From a virus, in the IMG/VR virus record IMGVR_UViG_3300034105_002327, positions 1 through 42,561 of that record: a stretch of DNA of 42,561 nt, one strand, 5' to 3'. Below are positions 7,200-12,113 of the stretch, piece by piece. Each line of letters begins with the position of its first letter. Position 1 is the first letter of the stretch. The translations under genes were made by a program, and so were the position numbers. The notes below the pieces were generated by a model that was not told where the DNA came from, did no database searches, and saw nothing but the letters and a program-made list of their open reading frames with translations.

Positions 7200-7271
7200 T
7201 GGACCTATGGGAAATCGAATCCCAACCTGTTGAATGCAAATCAACTGTGCTGCCATTATCACTATAAGCCC
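7200..7271 (-). tRNA. tRNA-Ala(UGC), CCA not encoded
   Basis: Acceptor GGGCTTA/TAGGTCC, anticodon arm GTTGA-TTTGCAT-TCAAC (anticodon UGC, reads GCA), T-loop TTCGATT. After discriminator A the sequence continues GGT, so the CCA end would have to be added by an enzyme, unlike most of its neighbours. Confidence 0.88.
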
Positions 7272-7316
7272 ATAAAATATTTACTATCCCAAACTCTAAT
7301 CTTTTCTAATAAAATG

Positions 7317-7601
7317 TCAAGTGTTATTGATTCTTTTTTTTCCTTTTCTTACATTGTCGTTGTGTTTCAATAACTGACAGTTTGCGGGGTGGCGAATATA
7401 TTTCGGATCAATATCATTATCAAATCCCCACTTTACTGACATGATATGATCTCTGCTTACTCCAAATGGATTATTGCCGTGATTTTTTGGTGAATACCAT
7501 CCATGTTTTTCTACCAATGCAAAATCAAATTCGTTTGGATAATTTTTTATTACAAATCTAAACTGGCATTCTATTTTATATTTTTTATATACGGATAACA
7601 T
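7317..7601 (-). CDS. Small HNH endonuclease
   Basis: The 94-residue product (start MLSVYKKYKIECQF) has the phage HNH pattern VSRDHIMSVKWGF, then HPANCQLLKHNDNVRKGK: the DH pair, the central Asn in HPANC and the closing H..N correspond to the catalytic HNH residues. The family includes homing endonucleases and nucleases that nick DNA. It lies between tRNA-Ala and tRNA-Ile, a typical site for a mobile nuclease. A TTGACA/TATATG promoter with an 18-base spacer is visible at 7609-7638. A longer start at 7622 is possible but would begin inside that promoter. Confidence 0.8.
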   Translation of the reverse strand: MLSVYKKYKIECQFRFVIKNYPNEFDFALVEKHGWYSPKNHGNNPFGVSRDHIMSVKWGFDNDIDPKYIRHPANCQLLKHNDNVRKGKKRINNT

Positions 7602-7608
7602 TTGTATA

Positions 7609-7638
7609 CATATACAATACAAAATATGGTTTTGTCAA
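7609..7638 (-). promoter_or_regulatory. Sigma70-type promoter for the HNH gene
   Basis: Sense strand TTGACA, 18 bases, TATATG. The -10 lies about 8 bases before the chosen ATG at 7601, so the leader would be very short. Confidence 0.45.
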
Positions 7639-7745
7639 CGTATAAAAGATTGCCCTATACATATCGTCATATGTCATCATCTGTAGTTTCAGATTGAGTC
7701 CATCATCATTTTTACATGAGATAGGCGGTCTCGGGTGAAGAAAAT

Positions 7746-7823
7746 TGGTGGTAGAGGTGAGACTTGCACTCACTGTCCTTCGTCTATCAAACGAGAGCAT
7801 ATAACTACTTGTGCTTCTCTACC
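7746..7823 (-). tRNA. tRNA-Ile(GAU), atypical T-loop
   Basis: Acceptor GGTAGAG/CTCTACC with encoded ACCA; anticodon arm CTCGT-TTGATAG-ACGAA (one end mismatch) gives GAU, reading AUC. The T-loop is TGCAAGT rather than TTCRANN. Positions 8-9 are AA instead of the usual U8. Confidence 0.8.
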
Positions 7824-7826
7824 ATT

Positions 7827-8027
7827 TTATAAATCAAAATCTGTAAAATCGTTTATTATACCTTCATATTTTCTATCTTGCTTGTATATCTGTAAAATAC
7901 GAGCATGTTCATAATCATCTGTAGGGAAAATTCTTGGTTGTTCTCCTTTTAAAAAAATTGCTGTATAAGATGTTTTCTTATCAATCATTCTGCGTATAAT
8001 CAAATTATTTGATGTCATGTCGCTCAT
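7827..8027 (-). CDS. Hypothetical protein, 66 aa
   Basis: The product (MSDMTSNNLIIRRMIDKKT...) appears to be a small mixed alpha/beta protein with the pattern TSYTAIFLKGEQPRIFPTDDY, without a known motif. The ATG is preceded after 5 bases by a perfect TATACTTATA motif, which supports it being a real, independently transcribed gene. It ends 3 bases from the 5' end of tRNA-Ile. No function can be assigned. Confidence 0.6.
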   Translation of the reverse strand: MSDMTSNNLIIRRMIDKKTSYTAIFLKGEQPRIFPTDDYEHARILQIYKQDRKYEGIINDFTDFDL

Positions 8028-8032
8028 ACTTT

Positions 8033-8042
8033 TATAAGTATA
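8033..8042 (-). promoter_or_regulatory. TATACTTATA motif before the 8027 start
   Basis: A perfect TATACTTATA in the sense strand, 5 bases before the ATG. Confidence 0.4.
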
Positions 8043-8121
8043 CTAATATACAAAAATGGAGAGTATCGAAGTTTTATCAAACACAATTCGAATATGTTTT
8101 TACAACCCGTCAACTATATAA

Positions 8122-8196
8122 TGGCTGGGATGCGTCGAATTGAACGACGATCATGCGGGTCAAAGCCGCAGGTAATAGCCTTTATACGACATCCCA
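8122..8196 (-). tRNA. tRNA-Gln(UUG)
   Basis: Acceptor TGGGATG/CATCCCA, anticodon arm TGCGG-CTTTGAC-CCGCA (anticodon UUG, reads CAA), T-loop TTCAATT and encoded GCCA. Confidence 0.93.
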
Positions 8197-8202
8197 ATAA
8201 AA

Positions 8203-8850
8203 TTATTTTATTATTCTACCTTTTTTCCAACCAACAGCAATCGTAGTATCTCTGTGTATCTTCTTATTGTCAACACCATTTGTTATCCACATTGTTCCAT
8301 ATGATGGATTATCTTTTCCACTCACCTTACCCAATCTCGCTTTTCGCATTTTTTCTTTCGTTAAATCTGAGTGTGACTTTCCTTTGAAAGTGCCCCCATG
8401 CGTCTCTTGAAATAGCCGAATTCCCAACATCCTTTTTACCATGTATTCTTCCCTCTCGTCGGTAGATAAACTTTTAAACCAAATTTTGTATCCCTTACTG
8501 GCTTTTTTTATATTTTCTCGTGCCGCTGCGCGGTGTTTTACTCCGTTGAAAAGGGCATTCTTGTTTATAAAGTCCCATCCACCATTACCGCCGAGCTTTA
8601 TATTATATGTGTCTTGACGAGCTATGAACTCTTCGTCAACTATCTCGGCTTCTCTGCGGTTCATCGCATCCTCGTTTTCACATTCGTAAAGTATTTCTTT
8701 TTGGAAAGCATCCTTACCGTACTTCGTAACGGCCCTCTTAATAATTGCGCCGGACCCTAGATAGCTATCGTTCTTGTCATTTGTTTTATGCTTACCAACA
8801 TAAATTTTATTGTTTACTTTGTTAGTGACCTTGTATATCAAGTAGTGCAT
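8203..8850 (-). CDS. GIY-YIG homing endonuclease (Seg-like)
   Basis: The 215-residue product starts MHYLIYKVTNKVNNKIYVGKH, the GIY-YIG core (here LIY and YVG), followed by the family residues YLGSGAIIKRAVTKYGKD, the EILYECENEDAMNRREAEIVDEE segment with the catalytic Glu, and YNIKLGGNGG. The C-terminal part has NUMOD3-type DNA-binding motifs (GKSHSDLTKEKMRKARLGK and GKDNPSYGTMW). This arrangement is that of T4 Seg-type free-standing homing endonucleases. It lies between tRNA-Gln and tRNA-Glu, 6 bases from the tRNA-Gln 5' end. The start at 8850 is preferred over 8865 because it leads directly into the domain. Confidence 0.9.
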   Translation of the reverse strand: MHYLIYKVTNKVNNKIYVGKHKTNDKNDSYLGSGAIIKRAVTKYGKDAFQKEILYECENEDAMNRREAEIVDEEFIARQDTYNIKLGGNGGWDFINKNALFNGVKHRAAARENIKKASKGYKIWFKSLSTDEREEYMVKRMLGIRLFQETHGGTFKGKSHSDLTKEKMRKARLGKVSGKDNPSYGTMWITNGVDNKKIHRDTTIAVGWKKGRIIK

Positions 8851-8908
8851 ATACATAAATATCATTCAAATCTTGAATTTGAACTAATTTGAACTATTTA
8901 TTATAAAA

Positions 8909-8987
8909 TGGTGGCGATAGTCGGGAGTCGAACCGACCTCTGAATATTGAGAATATCCTGTCCTTTTCAAACATAGACGATATCGCC
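8909..8987 (-). tRNA. tRNA-Glu(CUC)
   Basis: Acceptor GGCGATA/TATCGCC, anticodon arm GGATA-TTCTCAA-TATTC (anticodon CUC, reads GAG), T-loop TTCGACT and encoded ACCA. Confidence 0.9.
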
Positions 8988-9347
8988 ATAAAATTGTTCC
9001 CATGATAGGATAGATGGTTGGCGGTTTCCCGTGCCAAATACCAACTTTCCTGCGTGTGCAGGCATGGGTTATTTTGAAGAGTGTGCTATTACGCCAAAAG
9101 AGCTGATACCGTTTCGCGGCCAAATATATAACAACTATACTTGCGCTTACATTTTCGGCACCGAGCTAAGGTCAATTCCTTAGTTCTTATCGGTTCAATC
9201 GTCTGAATTGCCTCCATGCAAAACCATTATAGTTGGTAATGGAAAATGCAGAATTCAAGAATTCATCGCTGCACTTTTACTTGCTTGGAGTACGGACTCT
9301 ACTCATTATAGGATTGCTGCCTCTAAGCCAACCTCCTCAACAAAAAT
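8988..9347. other. 360-base non-coding stretch with structured RNA candidates
   Basis: No credible coding region lies here. Besides the three-way-junction element at 8999-9068, perfect short hairpins occur near 9173-9190 (CTAAGG/CCTTAG), near 9223-9241 (CCATTA/TAATGG, 7-base loop) and GCAG/CTGC pairs near 9247-9275. The GC content is higher than in the coding spacers. It may be one or more phage ncRNAs. Confidence 0.4.
8999..9068. ncRNA. Three-way-junction element (tRNA-sized)
   Basis: CCCATG (8999-9004) pairs with CATGGG (9063-9068). Inside, GTTGG (9017-9021) pairs with CCAAC (9041-9045), and CCTGC-GTGT-GCAGG (9049-9062) abuts the closing stem directly. The result is a compact 70-base junction resembling a tRNA outline but without anticodon or T-loop. 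Function unknown. Confidence 0.45.
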
Positions 9348-9422
9348 TGGTAGCCCCAGTGGGTAACGCTCCCACATCTCCTGATTGAAAGTCAGGCGAA
9401 CTAACTTCTATTCTATAGGGCC
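9348..9422 (-). tRNA. tRNA-Glu(UUC), atypical T-loop
   Basis: Acceptor GGCCCTA/TGGGGCT with encoded ACCA; anticodon arm CCTGA-CTTTCAA-TCAGG (anticodon UUC, reads GAA). The T-arm GTGGG/CCCAC is perfect but its loop is AGCGTTA, so U54 and A58 are replaced by A54 and U58. Confidence 0.82.
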
Positions 9423-9441
9423 AAAAAAATGAACAGCACCC

Positions 9442-9612
9442 GATTATTCCGCGCACGGTTGCCTGTTGAAAAACATCAATATGATTACACCGACTCCTGT
9501 TTTACAAACAACTAGACTTCTGTTCAAATATTAGAGAGTGTTTGGTCATGTGTGCTTATTACGCTACGTGAACCCACCGCGATAATCCCAGTGGCAGTAC
9601 CCTTTACTCTCT
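9442..9612. ncRNA. Long-range paired spacer, possible pseudoknot
   Basis: GATTAT (9442-9447) pairs with ATAATC (9582-9587) and CGCG (9450-9453) with CGCG (9578-9581), 10 bp with a 2-base bulge. AGAGAGT (9533-9539) can pair with ACTCTCT (9606-9612), crossing the first helix. No gene is seen between tRNA-Glu and 9632. RNA function is inference. Confidence 0.35.
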
Positions 9613-9631
9613 GTAAATTGTTTATATATTA

Positions 9632-9874
9632 TTATCCCAGTTCTTTTAAACATTTTAAAATATGTATAGCTTTGTCAAAGTCTCCACAATTTATTGCAGC
9701 CATCAAAGCTTTTTTAAGATCATGCACAACGTCAGCTTCAGCATTTGCAAAAAATCCAGATGCATTTGTACTGAGTGAGACTGGGCTATTTTTGCTATAT
9801 ATCTTTGCCGCAGCATGCATACTAACTGGTGATTTAATTTGAGTATCAATTGGTTGTGTACTTGATATTTGCAT
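9632..9874 (-). CDS. Hypothetical protein, 80 aa
   Basis: The product begins MQISSTQPIDTQIKSPVS and ends with a likely helical segment (VVHDLKKALMAAINCGDFD then KAIHILKCLKELG), giving a Ser-rich disordered N-terminus and a helical C-terminus. No family is recognised. It is the only frame in the 9.4-10.3 kb stretch with protein-like composition. Upstream sequence is A/T-rich with repeated TATATA but no clean promoter. Function unknown. Confidence 0.5.
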   Translation of the reverse strand: MQISSTQPIDTQIKSPVSMHAAAKIYSKNSPVSLSTNASGFFANAEADVVHDLKKALMAAINCGDFDKAIHILKCLKELG

Positions 9875-10301
9875 ATATAATATATATAGTATATATTATA
9901 TCAAAACTTTATTATAACTCATAAAATTAATTGAATAGGTGTAGTTTTACTTTATATAGCTACACTATAGCGAGTTTCTTAGTTACGCATAAATTCCAAC
10001 ATGTTATTATTTTTCCATTTAACATATTGTTATGAACCTAGAGGCTTTTCGTTGCTTATTTTTCCGCTGATGGTTTAACCCCATGCTCGTACCGGAAAGG
10101 AAAAAACTTTCCTACACTCCGAGCTGCTATTCAAAATTAATTTGAGTCGGATAGGAATTGATACCTATTGATGACATTGAATCTGACCCGCTCTATTAGG
10201 TAGTCATCGCTTCGTTTCAGAGGCACAGCTTTATGTACACTATACTGTGCGTAATAGAACTTCTCAAGGCTGCATGTCCTTCCACGCTGCCGCTCAAAAA
10301 T
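9875..10301. other. 427-base non-coding stretch with several hairpins
   Basis: No credible gene is present. Perfect hairpins are GTGTAG/CTACAC (9939-9965), GGAAAG/CTTTCC (10094-10112), ATAGG/CCTAT near 10150-10170 and GCACAG/CTGTGC (10223-10250). The stretch lies directly 3' of tRNA-Arg on the minus strand. It may encode a large structured RNA; no known family could be confirmed by eye. Confidence 0.35.
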
Positions 10302-10378
10302 TGGTGGAGACGATAGGACTCTAACCTATAGTTATAACTCGTTCGAAGCGAGGTCGGCTCTACTTTGCCAGCGTCTCC
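10302..10378 (-). tRNA. tRNA-Arg(UCG)
   Basis: Acceptor GGAGACG/CGTCTCC with ACCA; anticodon arm CCTCG-CTTCGAA-CGAGT (anticodon UCG, reads CGA). T-loop is TTAGAGT (A56 instead of C56), and the D-loop has GU in place of GG, a possible compensation. Confidence 0.85.
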
Positions 10379-10384
10379 ATAAAA

Positions 10385-10461
10385 TGGCGGGGTGCATCGG
10401 ATTTGCACCGACTTTCTATAGATTGACAATCTATCGCTTGTGCTTCATAAGCTCCCACCCC
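10385..10461 (-). tRNA. tRNA-Asp(GUC), reduced D-loop
   Basis: Acceptor GGGGTGG/GCACCCC (one mismatch at 7-66) with GCCA; anticodon arm ATAGA-TTGTCAA-TCTAT (anticodon GUC, reads GAC). T-loop is TGCAAAT and the D-arm (GCTT-ATG-AAGC) lacks the GG pair. Confidence 0.83.
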
Positions 10462-10469
10462 AAAGTTTC

Positions 10470-10515
10470 ACACAGCCATTATTGACATTGATATAAATCA
10501 AGAATACTGCTGTGT
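10470..10515. ncRNA. Inverted-repeat-bounded spacer
   Basis: ACACAGC (10470-10476) pairs with GCTGTGT (10509-10515); inside, TTGAT/ATCAA can form a small stem. It fills the gap between tRNA-Asp and tRNA-Pro. Confidence 0.3.
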
Positions 10516-10526
10516 ATGTTAAAAAT

Positions 10527-10602
10527 TGGTCAGTGTGATTGGACTCGAACCAACATAATTTCCGTTCCAAGCGGAATCGCCAACCTTTGGCACCACACAC
10601 TG
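10527..10602 (-). tRNA. tRNA-Pro(UGG), second copy
   Basis: Acceptor CAGTGTG/CACACTG, anticodon arm TTCCG-CTTGGAA-CGGAA (anticodon UGG), T-loop TTCGAGT, encoded ACCA. The sequence differs strongly from the Pro tRNA at 6896 outside the anticodon, so it is not a recent duplication. Confidence 0.88.
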
Positions 10603-10609
10603 ATAAAAT

Positions 10610-10688
10610 TGGTGGAACCAGTGGGAGTTGAACCCACACGAATTAACGGTTTAAAAGACCGCTGCCCGTCCACTGTGGCTTTAGTTCC
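10610..10688 (-). tRNA. tRNA-Lys(UUU)
   Basis: Acceptor GGAACTA/TGGTTCC, anticodon arm GCGGT-CTTTTAA-ACCGT (anticodon UUU, reads AAA), T-loop TTCAACT, encoded ACCA. It shares its D- and T-arms with tRNA-Lys(CUU) at 10782, so the two are paralogues. Confidence 0.92.
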
Positions 10689-10695
10689 ATAAATT

Positions 10696-10780
10696 TTTCA
10701 AGTAAGATGTGAATTCACTTATCACCATTTAGCATCTTGTAATGTCCATGCTGACTTTAACAGCCTCTTCTTGCTTGAAA
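10696..10780. ncRNA. Inverted-repeat-bounded spacer between the two Lys tRNAs
   Basis: TTTCAAGTAAGA (10696-10707) and TCTTGCTTGAAA (10769-10780) pair over 12 positions, with one U-G on the plus strand or A-C on the minus strand. The ends fall just outside the two flanking tRNAs. No coding region is inside. Confidence 0.35.
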
Positions 10781-10781
10781 T

Positions 10782-10860
10782 TGGTGGAAGCCGTGGGAGT
10801 TGAACCCACACGAATAGTTCGATTAAGAGTCGAATGCCCGTCCACTGTAGCTTGACTTCC
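10782..10860 (-). tRNA. tRNA-Lys(CUU)
   Basis: Acceptor GGAAGTC/GGCTTCC, anticodon arm TTCGA-CTCTTAA-TCGAA (anticodon CUU, reads AAG), T-loop TTCAACT, encoded ACCA. Confidence 0.92.
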
Positions 10861-10868
10861 GTATAAAT

Positions 10869-10945
10869 TGGCTCCCGCCCTTGGTTACGATCCAAGCTCG
10901 ACATGGTTTAACAGACCACCGGTTGCGCCAGCTTCCTCGACGGGA
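10869..10945 (-). tRNA. tRNA-Asn(GUU), atypical T-loop
   Basis: Acceptor TCCCGTC/GGCGGGA with GCCA; anticodon arm GTGGT-CTGTTAA-ACCAT (anticodon GUU, reads AAC). T-arm CTTGG/CCAAG is perfect with loop ATCGTAA, again A54 and U58 in place of U54 and A58. Confidence 0.82.
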
Positions 10946-11103
10946 ATAAAAATGCCTTTGGGAATCTAACCCATTCAAGATGAGGCTTCACCTTTATATT
11001 ATACTATATTTTTCGCTTCACGTGACATAGTAATTAACTCACGGTATCTTCTACTCATACAGTAACAACTTTTTTGGAATTACTATCTCCGCAGTTGTTG
11101 TAT

Positions 11104-11217
11104 AATAAAATGGTGGGAGCTGTTGGAATTGAACCAATGCTATGAATTTCAGAGACTCTTTTGCTGCCACTACAATATATCTCAATAAAATGGTGGGAGC
11201 TGTTGGAATTGAACCAA
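11104..11217. repeat. 34-base direct repeat spanning tRNA 3' halves
   Basis: Bases 11104-11137 and 11184-11217 are identical. Each copy covers the linker, CCA, 3' acceptor strand and most of the T-arm of a tRNA. The second belongs to an intact tRNA-Phe; the first belongs to a tRNA whose 5' half does not match it. Confidence 0.85.
11111..11184 (-). pseudogene. Chimeric tRNA: Gln(CUG)-like 5' half, Phe 3' half
   Basis: The 5' half has a D-arm (TTGT/GCAA) and anticodon arm AGAGT-CTCTGAA-ATTCA with anticodon CUG (Gln, CAG). From the T-stem onward it is identical to the neighbouring tRNA-Phe. The 5' strand TGAGATA cannot pair with the 3' strand AGCTCCC (only a few of 7 positions). It is probably non-functional or a recombination product. 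Confidence 0.6.
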
Positions 11218-11266
11218 CTTCTTCGCATCTTCAGTGCGACGTGAGGACCGCCTTCACCAAACTCCC
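11191..11266 (-). tRNA. tRNA-Phe(GAA)
   Basis: Acceptor GGGAGTT/AGCTCCC, anticodon arm TCGCA-CTGAAGA-TGCGA (anticodon GAA, reads UUC), T-arm GTTGG/CCAAC around TTCAATT, encoded ACCA. Confidence 0.93.
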
Positions 11267-11275
11267 ATAAAAATA

Positions 11276-11397
11276 TTTGATAATGTATATGGTTGGCTTA
11301 CTCACTCCGCTCAATGCAAAGTGGTCGGACTTTGAACCCGTTACACGTCTTCCATGTGCCGTAAGATTTTAGAGACGAAAACACATACATTATCAAA
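11276..11397. ncRNA. Spacer closed by a 13-bp perfect inverted repeat
   Basis: TTTGATAATGTAT (11276-11288) pairs perfectly with ATACATTATCAAA (11385-11397). Nested inside are CTTAC/GTAAG, a hairpin CAAAGT-GGTCGG-ACTTTG near 11317-11334 and CACGTCTTCCATGTG near 11345-11358. It fills the gap between tRNA-Phe and tRNA-Leu exactly. It is the clearest of the inter-tRNA structured elements. Confidence 0.5.
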
Positions 11398-11399
11398 AA

Positions 11400-11468
11400 T
11401 GGTGGGACTCGAACCCACAGAATTTTCATTTTGAATGAAACACGGTTATCCAGTTACGTCACACGCCC
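11400..11468 (-). pseudogene. Truncated tRNA-Leu(CAA)-like, 3' acceptor strand missing
   Basis: The 5' strand GGGCGTG, D-arm, anticodon arm TTTCA-TTCAAAA-TGAAA (anticodon CAA) and T-arm GTGGG/CCCAC are intact, but the T-stem is followed directly by CA and a T-run. The CACGCCC strand needed to close the acceptor is absent. A slip between two CCCACCA copies would explain the loss. The variable loop is short. Confidence 0.65.
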
Positions 11469-11476
11469 ATAAAATT

Positions 11477-11563
11477 TTTTGTCGTCTCACATGGAGATAA
11501 GTTTTTCCTGTTTGAGATTAAAACTACTTGCGGTCTATCAGTCCGCGTTTTTCGTTGACAAAA
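11477..11563. ncRNA. Inverted-repeat-bounded spacer
   Basis: TTTTGTC (11477-11483) pairs with GACAAAA (11557-11563), exactly filling the gap between the two Leu-anticodon tRNAs. AGTTTT/AAAACT and GCGG/CCGC can pair inside. Confidence 0.3.
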
Positions 11564-11641
11564 TGGTAGCCAAGGTGGGACTCGAACCCACAGAATTTAG
11601 TTTCTAAAACTAACACGTTTATCCAGTTACGTCACATGGCC
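11564..11641 (-). tRNA. tRNA with Leu anticodon UAG, short variable loop
   Basis: Acceptor GGCCATG/CTTGGCT (one mismatch) with ACCA; anticodon arm TTAGT-TTTAGAA-ACTAA gives UAG, reading CUA. The variable loop has only about 5 bases, unlike class II bacterial Leu tRNAs, and the D-loop has GGATA, a feature common in Arg tRNAs. Charging identity is therefore uncertain. Confidence 0.78.
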
Positions 11642-11651
11642 ATAAAATTAT

Positions 11652-11755
11652 TTGTTATGGATGGATTCGAACCATCGGCATCTGCTTTTAGGGAACTTTT
11701 TCGGTGTCTTTTACCATCATATCCCGTCAGTGATCTACCTCTGAACTACACAACA
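11652..11755 (-). tRNA. tRNA-like gene with about 30 extra bases in the anticodon region
   Basis: Acceptor TGTTGTG/CATAACA, D-arm and T-arm (GATGG-TTCGAAT-CCATC) are good and the discriminator is A, but CCA is not encoded. Where the anticodon arm should be there are about 55 bases starting CTGAC. Within them GGGA and TTCCC can pair, and CTG/CAG may mark the original stem. No anticodon can be read. It could be a tRNA with an intron-like insertion or a decayed gene. Confidence 0.5.
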
Positions 11756-11758
11756 AAA

Positions 11759-11834
11759 TGGAGCCGTGTATTGGAATCGAACCAATCTCCTCCCTTTTGC
11801 AGAGGGGTCATCACAACCAGCTATGTCACACGGC
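11759..11834 (-). tRNA. tRNA-Cys(GCA)
   Basis: Acceptor GCCGTGT/ACACGGC, anticodon arm CCCCT-CTGCAAA-AGGGA (anticodon GCA, reads UGC), T-loop TTCGATT, discriminator U and encoded CCA. Confidence 0.93.
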
Positions 11835-11844
11835 ATTTAAAAAA

Positions 11845-11920
11845 TGGTGCAGTAGGCGGGACTTGAACCCGCAGACCTCTTCGTTGGCAACGAAGCATTC
11901 TACCATTGAACTACTACTGC
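11845..11920 (-). tRNA. tRNA-Gly(GCC)
   Basis: Acceptor GCAGTAG/CTACTGC, anticodon arm CTTCG-TTGCCAA-CGAAG (anticodon GCC, reads GGC), T-loop TTCAAGT, encoded ACCA. Confidence 0.94.
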
Positions 11921-11928
11921 ATAAATCG

Positions 11929-12003
11929 TGGAGCCAAATGCGGGAATCGAACCCGCTTATCTAATTTACAAGACTAGCACATTACCATTTATGTTTATTC
12001 GGC
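11929..12003 (-). tRNA. tRNA-Thr(UGU)
   Basis: Acceptor GCCGAAT/ATTTGGC, anticodon arm CTAGT-CTTGTAA-ATTAG (anticodon UGU, reads ACA), T-loop TTCGATT, encoded TCCA. Its D-arm matches tRNA-Thr(CGU) at 5050. Confidence 0.93.
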
Positions 12004-12014
12004 ATATATAAATT

Positions 12015-12102
12015 TGGCGGAAAATATAGGATTCGAACCTATGGACCCTTTCGGATCGGGACTTTAGCAAAGTCCTGCGTTAGACCACTCTGCCAATTTT
12101 CC
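12015..12102 (-). tRNA. tRNA-Ser(GCU)
   Basis: Class II tRNA: acceptor GGAAAAT/ATTTTCC, anticodon arm GGACT-TTGCTAA-AGTCC (anticodon GCU, reads AGC), long variable arm, T-loop TTCGAAT, encoded GCCA. Confidence 0.94.
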
Positions 12103-12113
12103 GTATTCTAAAA

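Noticed and set aside
7624-7745. A 31-codon minus-strand frame and short palindromes upstream of the small HNH gene
   Set aside because: It overlaps the TTGACA/TATATG promoter of the HNH gene, has no motif or ribosome site, and its composition is not protein-like.
10130-10215. tRNA-like arms near ATAGG/CCTAT in the 9.9-10.3 kb spacer
   Set aside because: The loop is 8 bases and no acceptor or anticodon stem matches; kept only as a hairpin within a non-coding stretch.
10946-11000. A possible degenerate tRNA-Met (CTCATCT loop and a TGGG/CCCA arm)
   Set aside because: No acceptor pairing and no D-arm could be placed around it; the pieces do not form a cloverleaf.
11564-11641. Amber-suppressor tRNA
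   Set aside because: The anticodon reads 5'-UAG-3', which decodes CUA, not the UAG stop; genes here use TAA, TGA and TAG as normal stops.
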